From UBA1783 sp033808805 (lineage in GTDB: Bacteria; Bacillota_I; Bacilli_A; Erysipelotrichales; Erysipelotrichaceae): a stretch of DNA of 64,000 bases. Positions 18,448 through 26,131 of this stretch are shown here, piece after piece. Within the stretch, counting starts at the first letter, position 1; each line of letters starts with the position of its first letter. Under the pieces are notes generated by a model. The model did no database searches, was not told the origin of the DNA, and worked only from the letters and a program-made list of their open reading frames with translations. A program made the translations under genes and the position numbers. The stretch lies in NCBI GenBank assembly GCA_033808805.1, contig JAPXMY010000001.1:310001-374000 (forward strand), written 5' to 3'.

Positions 18448-19448
18448 TAATATCTTCTGCTTCCAGAGTGTCTTTCATCGGTAACATCATAAACCTGTAA
18501 TTTATGTTCTTGCTGGAAACATAAACGATAATGATGATATAAATCTCTAATTCCGTATAGTTTATTGCCTTGATAATCGCCATATTGTTTTGCCAGTTCT
18601 GTAAAAACAGGAAATGAAGCATAATATTTTTCATCCAGCAATTCAATCTCCTTAATTAAAGAAAGTGCATTTTTGTTCTCATATTCTTTAATATTATCAG
18701 CTCTAAGAGAAATAATTATCAGTCTGTTTTGTTGGTTTATCGGATCAGTTTCACCAAGCCATTCAGATTCAGTTTTATAAATGTTATGGTTAAACAGTTT
18801 TATTGCTTCAGAAGAAAGCAGCAAGAGATCGTCCTTGGTTAATCTGACATCTTTTAGTGATTTTCCTCTACCTTCTTGATGTGGGATGAAGAGTCTTATT
18901 TTCTTACTTCCTTCTTTTTTTAAAACAGCAACTAATTCATTTATTTGCTTAATATTTTCTTTTGTCAGCGGAATTGAAACAGAAAATGGAATATGATATT
19001 TATTTGCTGCTTTCATCATCCGAAACAACAAATTGAAATCACCTTTTCTTCCAGCAAAACGGTCATGATATTCTTCAAGTCCATAAAATGTAAAGTTCAA
19101 TTCTTTTATACCTTCTTTTTTAAGCATCAGCATGAGAGCATCACATTGATTATCGTTTCTCATTTCCATGCCATTACACTGTAAGAATTCTGACATTGGA
19201 CTTCCTAACTGGTTGAGTGTAGACAGCGCTGCTTCAAGATGAGGATGCTCCATAGAATAGCCAAAAGAAAAAGAAGTTTTAAGATGCGGTAAACATTCAT
19301 TTATCTCATCAATAAAACGCTTAGCAATAACTGCGCTTTTTTCCCAATTTATACCTTCAACTTTACCATCCCAGGATAACAGACAATACCTGCAGCGACT
19401 AAAACAAGGAGCGCATAAATTTTGTATCATTACAGAAGTTGTTTTCAT
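18447..19448 (-). CDS. Radical SAM protein of unknown substrate
   Basis: 333 aa. The C-x3-C-x2-C cluster motif (CFSRCRYC) is near the N-terminus (about residues 15-22), preceded by a further Cys pair residue (CAPC). A TIM-barrel-like region follows (NFTFYGLEEYHDRFAG, RLFIPHQEGRGKSL). It should use a 4Fe-4S cluster and S-adenosylmethionine to start radical chemistry. There is no obvious SPASM Cys cluster at the C-terminus. It sits upstream of murQ in convergent orientation and downstream of the nucleoside-hydrolase pair. The reaction is unknown. Confidence 0.75.
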   Translation of the reverse strand: MKTTSVMIQNLCAPCFSRCRYCLLSWDGKVEGINWEKSAVIAKRFIDEINECLPHLKTSFSFGYSMEHPHLEAALSTLNQLGSPMSEFLQCNGMEMRNDNQCDALMLMLKKEGIKELNFTFYGLEEYHDRFAGRKGDFNLLFRMMKAANKYHIPFSVSIPLTKENIKQINELVAVLKKEGSKKIRLFIPHQEGRGKSLKDVRLTKDDLLLLSSEAIKLFNHNIYKTESEWLGETDPINQQNRLIIISLRADNIKEYENKNALSLIKEIELLDEKYYASFPVFTELAKQYGDYQGNKLYGIRDLYHHYRLCFQQEHKLQVYDVTDERHSGSRRY

Positions 19449-19492
19449 ATAATTTTTTCGATTAAATCATTCATAATCTAAAGTATATTTCT

Positions 19493-20053
19493 TTATAGAG
19501 ATTTTATAATAGTGTTAAACCTTTCTCTATTGATATCTAGTACTATTTCACAATGGTGGTCTTCAAACTGGAAATCCGAATAGACATCGGTAACGGTTTT
19601 ACCATAGGTAACCTTACCTTTGGTTTCGACATAAATCCCACATTCATCTGTAACAAAGATAGATGAATCCTTTAAATAGACAAGTGGAGCTAAGGCTCTG
19701 TTTTCTAAATTTCTGGTAACATTTAGACCAAACATTATAATTTTTACGGTTGATAAAAAAACCTGTTGAGCAGCAAAAACATCGGCATAGACATTTTTTT
19801 CAGCTGCTGGGGTCACATCTCCATAGGCATCTGAACCACCAACAAATAATACTGCATCAATCTGGTCGATAAGTTTATATCTACTCATCAGAATATTAGC
19901 CAGTTGAGTCAAAGGACCATTTACAATGACTGTAAATCTATCATCTTTAATATCCTTGATGTCGATAAGCTGAATGTCTTTCTGTTTTTTAATCAGAGTT
20001 AAGAGCTGTTCGTTATTCTTTGATGGTTCCAAACTTAAAAACACTTTTTTCAT
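19493..20053 (-). CDS. Degenerate nucleoside hydrolase-like protein
   Basis: 186 aa from the ATG at 20053, one base after the stop of the upstream nucleoside hydrolase gene and with a GAGG site. It resembles its neighbour in order of motifs: VIVNGPLTQLANIL matches the family's ATGPLTN, FVGGSDAYGDVTPAAEKN matches the MGGG...AAEFN region, and MFGLNVTRN matches MAGLDVTEK. It lacks the N-terminal DxDPGxDD calcium cluster and has AD in place of the DPDSA aspartate, so it is probably not an active hydrolase. It could be a decayed duplicate or a regulatory or structural partner. Confidence 0.7.
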   Translation of the reverse strand: MKKVFLSLEPSKNNEQLLTLIKKQKDIQLIDIKDIKDDRFTVIVNGPLTQLANILMSRYKLIDQIDAVLFVGGSDAYGDVTPAAEKNVYADVFAAQQVFLSTVKIIMFGLNVTRNLENRALAPLVYLKDSSIFVTDECGIYVETKGKVTYGKTVTDVYSDFQFEDHHCEIVLDINRERFNTIIKSL

Positions 20054-20054
20054 T

Positions 20055-21002
20055 TCAATTAACCTCGCTGTAGCTTTTGATAGCTTCAATCATATAATCA
20101 ACAAATTTTTCTCGATCAACATCCATCAGTACGGTAGCATTGGCTTTTTTACCACTAACATTATTGATGTCGCCAATAGTAGCTCCCTTGGTGTATTCAC
20201 CAGCGGTTTCTACTTCAACATACATGTTCTTTAACTCAAAGATTTCAGGATGATTTAATACCAGAACAGCACACAAATCATGAATTGGTGCTCCAGGATA
20301 GCCAATGGTCACATGAAATTGATAGAAATATTCTAACCATTGCCAGACTATTTCAGCCACAGGATTATCAATATTTTTGATTCGTTCGACATCTTCAGGA
20401 GTAACTAATGCCTTTTCAGTGACATCTAAACCAGCCATAAGTATTGGCAGTCCACTTCTAAAAACAATATCAGCAGAATCAGGATCAATTAAAATGTTAA
20501 ACTCAGCTGCAGCTGTCCAGTTTCCATATTTAATACCTCCACCCATAATTGAAATCTGTTCTATTTTTTCTTTTAAGTCTGGTCTAACTAATAATAGTGC
20601 TCCAACATTGGTTAAAGGCCCTGTTGCGATGATGGTTACTTTTTCCTTAGACTCTTCTAAGACTTTGACCATCAGTTCAACAGCTGTTAAATCTTCCAGT
20701 TCTCTTTTTGGCAGTGGTAGGTCTGGTCCATCCAGGCCACTTTCACCATGAATATTAGTTGGGGCTTTTAAAGATTCAATAACCAGTGGTTTATCCTGCC
20801 CTTTAGCGATCGGCACATCTAAGTCAATCAGAGCACAAATCCTTTGAGAGTTGTAGGCAGCTTTGGCAGCGCTGCAGTTACCATTTACTGCAGTACAGGC
20901 TAAAATATTGAAATCAGCACTTGCTTTAGCAACAACCCACCCAATGGCATCATCGTGTCCTGGATCGCCATCTAAAATTACGTTAATAGGTTTTTTCATC
21001 AT
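20055..21002 (-). CDS. Inosine/uridine-preferring nucleoside hydrolase
   Basis: 315 aa, the usual length. It cleaves ribonucleosides to base plus ribose with a bound calcium ion. The calcium-binding cluster DGDPGHDDA is near residue 10, followed by IATGPLTN, MGGGIKYGNWTAAAEFN, and DPDSADIV with the ligand aspartate; the last conserved segment APIHDLCAV has the catalytic-site His-Asp. It forms a two-gene unit with the degenerate paralogue directly downstream. Confidence 0.92.
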   Translation of the reverse strand: MMKKPINVILDGDPGHDDAIGWVVAKASADFNILACTAVNGNCSAAKAAYNSQRICALIDLDVPIAKGQDKPLVIESLKAPTNIHGESGLDGPDLPLPKRELEDLTAVELMVKVLEESKEKVTIIATGPLTNVGALLLVRPDLKEKIEQISIMGGGIKYGNWTAAAEFNILIDPDSADIVFRSGLPILMAGLDVTEKALVTPEDVERIKNIDNPVAEIVWQWLEYFYQFHVTIGYPGAPIHDLCAVLVLNHPEIFELKNMYVEVETAGEYTKGATIGDINNVSGKKANATVLMDVDREKFVDYMIEAIKSYSEVN

Positions 21003-21059
21003 AAATTATCTCCAGAATATACTACCTACATTATAACAAACATTCCCCCCAAAAATAAA

Positions 21060-21089
21060 AAAAGTCTGTTTTTAAGCAGCCTTCTTTTA
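21060..21089 (-). terminator. Weak terminator after rpmE
   Basis: On the minus strand AAGGCTG and CAGACTT pair with one mismatch, followed by a long T run. Confidence 0.5.
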
Positions 21090-21101
21090 ATCTCTTTAAT
21101 A

Positions 21102-21308
21102 TTATTCCTTGATGCCGTATTTTTTATTGAATTGTTCAATACGTCCTGCAGCAGCCTGGAAACGTTGTCTACCGGTATAGAATGGATGACAGTTTGAACA
21201 AGTGTCAACCTTGATTTCTTTTTTAGTAGAATGTGTAGAGAATTCAGTTCCACAAGAAGCACAAGTAACTGTTATCTGGTAAACATTTGGATGAATATCT
21301 TTTTTCAT
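21102..21308 (-). CDS. rpmE: 50S ribosomal protein L31 (zinc-binding type)
   Basis: 68 aa, full length. It has two Cys pairs (CASC and CSNC) that bind zinc, the primary (C+) form of L31, followed by HPFYTGRQRF. The zinc-free paralogue used under zinc starvation is not in the window. AAAGGAG precedes the ATG. A stable hairpin in its short leader may serve regulation. Confidence 0.95.
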   Translation of the reverse strand: MKKDIHPNVYQITVTCASCGTEFSTHSTKKEIKVDTCSNCHPFYTGRQRFQAAAGRIEQFNKKYGIKE

Positions 21309-21325
21309 AATACAATCTCCTTTCG

Positions 21326-21350
21326 CCTTGGATTAATTGAAAATCCAAAG
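21326..21350 (-). ncRNA. Candidate L31 mRNA leader hairpin
   Basis: TTGGATT and AATCCAA form a perfect 7-bp stem around a 7-base loop in the rpmE leader, about 8 bases upstream of the Shine-Dalgarno sequence, with one or two further possible pairs. L31 leaders that may mediate autogenous control are described for several bacterial groups. That this is one of them is inferred from position only. Confidence 0.4.
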
Positions 21351-21432
21351 TAAGTGCTTAAACATATTAACATAGTTAATACTCTTTTTCAATACTAAAA
21401 TTGTTAATTTTCGATTATAACAAGCTATTTTA

Positions 21433-22695
21433 TTAGATATTTTCACGATAAATATCAGCTCCTAAAGCAGCTAATTTAGCGACAATATCCTCATAGCCAC
21501 GATCAATATGGTAGATGTCATGAATTGTCGTCGTTCCTTTGGCAATTAATCCTGCTACAACCAGAGCTGCTCCACATCTTAAATCGGTAGCCTTAACATC
21601 GCAGCCAACCAGTTCAGTTGGTCCTACGACAGTTGCTGAAGCTGGTCCTAAAATGATGTTTGCCCCCATTTTATTGAGTTCATTACAGTGTTTAAATCTT
21701 TCAATATAGATTGTTTCGGTGATTCTGCTGTTACCTTTCGCCTGCGTTAACAGGGCTGTAAGCGGTGCCTGTAAATCTGTGGCATAACCAGGAAATGGCA
21801 TGGTTTTAACATTGGTGGCTTCATATGGACCAGCAGCTTTTGTGATTTCGACCTGATCAAATGAAAACTTGATATTTACTCCAATTTCCTGCAGTTTAGA
21901 GATTAAAGAGTCTAAATGATAAGGGATAACATTATCAATTGTCACATGTTCACCCATAGCAGCAGCCAGAATAATATATGTTCCGGCTTCAATTCTATCA
22001 GGAATGATTTCATGGAAACAGCCTTCAAGTTTTTCCACACCATCAATTACGATATTGCTGGTTCCCCCACCTCTGATTTTGGCCCCCATTTTATTCAGCA
22101 TATTGATACAGTCAATAATTTCAGGTTCTCTTGCTGCATTTTCAATAACTGTTCTACCTTTGGCATAAACTGCTGCCATCAGGATATTTATTGTTGCTCC
22201 AACAGAGGCAAAGTCCAAATAGATTGTTGTACCAATCAATTCATCAGCAGTAAGAATGTAGTTGCCATTATCATAGTCAATTTTAGCTCCTAATGCTTCA
22301 AAACCCTTGATATGCAAGTCGATTGGTCTAGGTCCCAGATTACAGCCTCCAGGCATACGAATAGATACATGCTTATATTTACCTAAAAGAGCACCCATAA
22401 AATAATAAGAAGCTCTTAGTTTGCTGACGGCATCAATTTCCAGGGGTTTATTAACCATATTTGTGGTATCAATAATTATTTCATCAGGATGCGGAGTATC
22501 AACTTCTACTTCCATATACTCTAAAATTTCTTTTAAACTATCGACATCGGAAATATCTGGAATACCTACAATTTTAACCTTCCCATAGGCCAAAACAGTA
22601 GCGGGTATTAAAGCCACTGTAGCATTTTTGGCTCCAGAAACTCTGATTGTTCCGTTAAGAGGTTTACCCCCATTTATTTTAATTACTTCTTCCAC
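21433..22695 (-). CDS. murA: UDP-N-acetylglucosamine 1-carboxyvinyltransferase
   Basis: 420 aa. It transfers enolpyruvate from PEP to UDP-GlcNAc, the first committed step of peptidoglycan synthesis. The two-domain EPSP-synthase fold shows RVSGAKNATVALIPA at the N-terminus, the active Cys loop PGGCNLGPRPIDLHI (fosfomycin-sensitive Cys type), and FPGYATDLQAP near residue 300. It is divergent from the MFS transporter gene and upstream of rpmE on the same strand, with a 124-base gap. Confidence 0.95.
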   Translation of the reverse strand: MEEVIKINGGKPLNGTIRVSGAKNATVALIPATVLAYGKVKIVGIPDISDVDSLKEILEYMEVEVDTPHPDEIIIDTTNMVNKPLEIDAVSKLRASYYFMGALLGKYKHVSIRMPGGCNLGPRPIDLHIKGFEALGAKIDYDNGNYILTADELIGTTIYLDFASVGATINILMAAVYAKGRTVIENAAREPEIIDCINMLNKMGAKIRGGGTSNIVIDGVEKLEGCFHEIIPDRIEAGTYIILAAAMGEHVTIDNVIPYHLDSLISKLQEIGVNIKFSFDQVEITKAAGPYEATNVKTMPFPGYATDLQAPLTALLTQAKGNSRITETIYIERFKHCNELNKMGANIILGPASATVVGPTELVGCDVKATDLRCGAALVVAGLIAKGTTTIHDIYHIDRGYEDIVAKLAALGADIYRENI

Positions 22696-22762
22696 GATTT
22701 ATCACCACAAATAGTATAATATAATTTTCAATATGATACAATTGAATAAAGAGGTGAGGCAA

Positions 22763-23914
22763 GTGAACGACCGAAAAAAAATAATAATGTTTGCGATTAC
22801 CAACCTGTTGGCCTATATTGCGGAAGGCTTAGGTTATTGTATGCTGATAAGCTATTTGATTACGATAGGATATACAGCAACACAGAGAAGTATAATGGTC
22901 TCTTTTGGAGCTTTGCTTTCAATGTTTTTTCAGTTTATGGTTGGCTATCTATGTGATAAGAATAAGACCATCAGAAGATATGTAATTTATGGTTACATAA
23001 TTTATTCGATACTGGTAGCGGCATTATACAGTTATAATACTTACAATTTTTATGTGCATTTTATTCTGGTATCGCTAAATTCGGTAATGTTTAGAGTCAG
23101 CATGGGACTTTTAGATTCATGGGTTTTAGAAAGCGGTGAATACTGCAAGACAAATTATGGTGCCATCAGGGCTTTTGGCTCAATTGGCTGGGTGATTGGT
23201 TCCTGGCTGACATCAATTATTATTGATAATTTGGGCTACATTTATCTTGGGGTAGTATTTGCACTTATAAACGTTGTCTTGATAATAATCAATTTGAAAA
23301 TGGATGATGCCATAAAGGAAACTCAGGAGAAGATAGAACTAAAATCAGTTGGAAAACTATTTGAAAACAAGGGTTATATTTATATTATTCTGGTGATGTT
23401 TTGTATCTTTATGATGCAGACAGCCTTGGATTTTGTTATTGTAAGTAAACTGGATTCTTTAAAAGCCACCAACATACAGATAAGTTATTATTGGATGATA
23501 ACAGGAATAGTTGAGCTGCCACTGTTTTTTTACGGAGGTAAGCTGGTTAAAAAGTTTGGAGCTATTCCTATGCTTGTAATAGCAATAATTTCCTATGGGC
23601 TTAGATTTTTCCTGTATGGGCTGTCAATAAGTGTAAAACAGGTTTTGTTAATTTCTTTACTGCAGTTTACCTGTTTTCCAATCATGCAGGTAGTTTCCAA
23701 GCAGTTAATTGATCTTGAATCTCCAGCCAGTCTGAAAAGTAGCGGTCAGCAGGTAGGGTTGGCATTATATTCATCGATAAGCGCTTTAATTGCTCCATTA
23801 GTAACTGGAATTTTGGAAGACACCTTCAATGTGAATATTTCTTTATTTGTCATAGGAAGCTTTGCCATACTTTCTTTGGTTTTTGTTGCTTTTTATGTAA
23901 AAGAAAAGAAATAA
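22763..23914 (+). CDS. MFS transporter (12 transmembrane helices)
   Basis: About 383 aa from a GTG at 22763, which has GAGGTGAGG directly upstream; an ATG at 22733 would place the RBS inside the gene. It has about 12 hydrophobic helices, with the MFS-type loop GYLCDKNKTIRR between helices 2 and 3 and an intact second half. Of the subgroups, it most resembles the PPP/nucleoside-H+-symporter type (MFS_1-like) in length. The substrate is not known. Monocistronic. Confidence 0.8.
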   Translation: MNDRKKIIMFAITNLLAYIAEGLGYCMLISYLITIGYTATQRSIMVSFGALLSMFFQFMVGYLCDKNKTIRRYVIYGYIIYSILVAALYSYNTYNFYVHFILVSLNSVMFRVSMGLLDSWVLESGEYCKTNYGAIRAFGSIGWVIGSWLTSIIIDNLGYIYLGVVFALINVVLIIINLKMDDAIKETQEKIELKSVGKLFENKGYIYIILVMFCIFMMQTALDFVIVSKLDSLKATNIQISYYWMITGIVELPLFFYGGKLVKKFGAIPMLVIAIISYGLRFFLYGLSISVKQVLLISLLQFTCFPIMQVVSKQLIDLESPASLKSSGQQVGLALYSSISALIAPLVTGILEDTFNVNISLFVIGSFAILSLVFVAFYVKEKK

Positions 23915-23951
23915 CAGGAAATATTCAGCAGATAAATAATATCTTTTGCTT

Positions 23952-23981
23952 TTGTTCTTGAAAACCCTTTCAAAATATAAT
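23952..23981 (+). promoter_or_regulatory. ptsH promoter with a cre-like site
   Basis: -35 TTGTTC (23952-23957), an 18-base spacer and -10 TATAAT (23976-23981). Within the spacer, bases 23959-23972 match the CcpA operator consensus TGWAANCGNTNWCA with one mismatch (C instead of the central G). Binding there would block RNA polymerase. Control by CcpA with HPr(Ser-P) is inferred. Confidence 0.5.
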
Positions 23982-24032
23982 AAAATCATTGTAAATTGGA
24001 AAAAAATATATTAACAAGGAGGTTTTTATAAT

Positions 24033-24299
24033 ATGACAGAAGTTAAAGTTTTAGTTACCGATCCAGTGGGACTACATGCTCGTCCAGCAACAGTTGCGGT
24101 AAATGCAGCAAGTAAATGTAAATGTAAAGTTACAATTTCATACAACGGTCGTTCAGTTGATATGAAATCAATCATGGGTGTTATGTCTTTGGGAATTCCA
24201 ACTCAGTCTGAAATTGTAATCACTTGCGATGGGGAAGGCGAAGAAGAAGCATTAAATTCTATCATCGAAACGTTGAAAGCTCAAAAAGTTATCGGATAA
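24033..24299 (+). CDS. ptsH: Phosphocarrier protein HPr
   Basis: 88 aa. It carries phosphate from enzyme I to the sugar-specific PTS enzymes via His15 (LHARPAT). It also has Ser46 (KSIMGVMSLG), the site phosphorylated by HPr kinase for CcpA-dependent control in Bacillota. AAGGAGG precedes the ATG. Enzyme I (ptsI), which commonly follows, is absent; a phosphoglucomutase follows instead. Confidence 0.96.
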   Translation: MTEVKVLVTDPVGLHARPATVAVNAASKCKCKVTISYNGRSVDMKSIMGVMSLGIPTQSEIVITCDGEGEEEALNSIIETLKAQKVIG

Positions 24300-24311
24300 T
24301 AGTGAAAAAAA

Positions 24312-24346
24312 AGGGAAGGACATGCTTCCCTATTTTTAAAAATAGG
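24312..24346 (+). promoter_or_regulatory. Overlapping hairpins between ptsH and the phosphoglucomutase gene
   Basis: AGGGAAG/CTTCCCT (24312-24331) with a following T run resembles a terminator. A second perfect palindrome, 24329-24346, shares its last bases and covers part of the Shine-Dalgarno sequence of the next gene. The two structures would compete. This may tune expression of the downstream gene. Confidence 0.4.
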
Positions 24347-24358
24347 AGAAATAATAAT

Positions 24359-26047
24359 ATGAATGTAGAAAAGAAATATTTAAAGTGGTTAAACCATCCT
24401 TTTATGGATGAAGATTTAAAACACGAATTAGAAAACATGAATGAAACTCAGAAAAAAGATGCTTTCTATAAAGATGCTGAGTTTGGAACTGCAGGAATGC
24501 GTAATGTCTTAGGAGCTGGAACTAATAGACTGAATGTCTATACTGTTAGAAAAGCAACAGTCGGCTTTGGCAACTACCTGAATAGAAAAGGTGGCGAAGT
24601 TTCAGTTGCGATTGCCTATGACAACAGATATAAATCGACAGAATTTGCGATGGAATCTGCAAGAATCTTTGCAGCTTTAGGAATTAAATCTTATGTTTAT
24701 AAAACACTTAGAACCACACCACAATTAAGTTTCACTGTCAGACATTTGAAATGTGATGGTGGTATTATGATTACTGCTTCACATAATCCAAAAGAATACA
24801 ATGGATATAAGGTATATGACAAAAATGGCTGTCAGCTGATTCCAGAATTGATTGAAGGTGTAATTGAAGAAATCGGTAAATTAGGTGGTGATTTCATCGA
24901 AGCACCAAAGCTGACTGCTGAGCAGGAAAAGTTGATCAATTATGTTGGCAAGGAAGTGGATGAAGCTTATTTAAAAGAAGTATTAAAGATTCAGTTAAAT
25001 CCAGATCTGCCTAAAGATGATTTTAAGGTTGTCTATACTCCACAGCATGGAACCAGCTTAAAACCAGTTAAAGCATTATTTGAAACTGTTGGCTATGATA
25101 CGGTATATGTTGAAGAACAATGTACTTTTGACCCTGCTTTCTCAAATACCCTGGTTCCAAATCCAGAAGATCCTGAAGCTTATATCCTAGCTTTAGAATA
25201 TGCTAGAAGAGTAGATGCCGATATCGTTTTGGCTACTGACCCTGACGGAGACAGATTGGGTGTAGCAGTAAAAGATGGAAAAGACTATACTTTAATGACC
25301 GGAAACCAGACTGGTTCGGTATTGATCGAGTACATCTTCTCTCAAAGACGTGAAAAAGGCTTAATGCCTGAAAATCCTGTAATGTTTAACACTGTTGTTA
25401 CATCAGATTTAGGTGAGATTATCGCTAAAGAATATGGAGTAGAAACCGAAAAGACATTGACTGGCTTTAAATATATTGGCGATAAGATTGAAGGATACAA
25501 AATCAGTAAAGAGAAAAACTTTGTCTTTGGCTATGAAGAAAGCTATGGCTATCTAATGAAAGAAATTGTTAGAGATAAAGATGCTAACCAATCATGTCTG
25601 ATGCTGGCAGAATGTGCCAACTACTATAAGAAAAAAGGATTAACTCTGCTTGATGTTTTAAAACAGCTTTATGAAAAGTATGGAACCTACTTAGAAACAA
25701 TTCAGTCAATCACCTTGACAGGTGCTGATGGAGCAGAAAAGCTTCAAAAGTTACTGGCTGATTTAAGAGCTGATGTACCAACAGAGCTTGGTGGATACAA
25801 GGTTGTCAAATATCAGGATTTCAGAACAGCTAAATGCTTAGAGAACGGAGTAGAAACAGATATTGTTGGCTTTGACAGAAGTGATGTCTTAAAATACTTT
25901 ATGGAAGATGGTTCCTGGATTGCGATAAGACCTTCAGGAACAGAACCAAAGTGTAAATTCTATTACTGTATCAAAGGTGAAAATCAAGAAGATGTCGAAG
26001 ACAAGAAGGATAAATACTTCAAATCAATCGAAGAAATAATAAAATAA
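24359..26047 (+). CDS. Phosphoglucomutase / phosphosugar mutase
   Basis: 562 aa from the ATG at 24359 (AGGAG 8-12 bases upstream; the frame extends further back into ptsH but without evidence of use). It interconverts glucose-1-P and glucose-6-P through a phosphoserine. Visible motifs are TASHNPKEYNGYKVYD with the active Ser, the metal loop DPDGDRLG, the sugar loop GYEESYGY and the phosphate-binding RPSGTEPK. The length and motifs fit the PgcA-type of Bacillota. It probably supplies glucose-1-P to the glycogen genes at 41.7-53.5 kb. Confidence 0.92.
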   Translation: MNVEKKYLKWLNHPFMDEDLKHELENMNETQKKDAFYKDAEFGTAGMRNVLGAGTNRLNVYTVRKATVGFGNYLNRKGGEVSVAIAYDNRYKSTEFAMESARIFAALGIKSYVYKTLRTTPQLSFTVRHLKCDGGIMITASHNPKEYNGYKVYDKNGCQLIPELIEGVIEEIGKLGGDFIEAPKLTAEQEKLINYVGKEVDEAYLKEVLKIQLNPDLPKDDFKVVYTPQHGTSLKPVKALFETVGYDTVYVEEQCTFDPAFSNTLVPNPEDPEAYILALEYARRVDADIVLATDPDGDRLGVAVKDGKDYTLMTGNQTGSVLIEYIFSQRREKGLMPENPVMFNTVVTSDLGEIIAKEYGVETEKTLTGFKYIGDKIEGYKISKEKNFVFGYEESYGYLMKEIVRDKDANQSCLMLAECANYYKKKGLTLLDVLKQLYEKYGTYLETIQSITLTGADGAEKLQKLLADLRADVPTELGGYKVVKYQDFRTAKCLENGVETDIVGFDRSDVLKYFMEDGSWIAIRPSGTEPKCKFYYCIKGENQEDVEDKKDKYFKSIEEIIK

Positions 26048-26049
26048 AG

Positions 26050-26076
26050 AAATCGGGCCAAAAAAAGGCCCGATTT
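26050..26076 (+). terminator. Terminator after the phosphoglucomutase gene
   Basis: AATCGGGCC pairs with GGCCCGATT around an A-rich loop and is followed by a T run. Confidence 0.9.
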
Positions 26077-26131
26077 TTATGACATTCTTTTCTTGTTAGG
26101 TTATAATAATTAGACAAGGAGTGTGATTGGC

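Noticed and set aside
24224..24358. Longer N-terminus of the phosphoglucomutase inside ptsH
   Set aside because: The extension is in an alternative frame of ptsH with no RBS. The ATG at 24359 has AGGAG and gives the family length.
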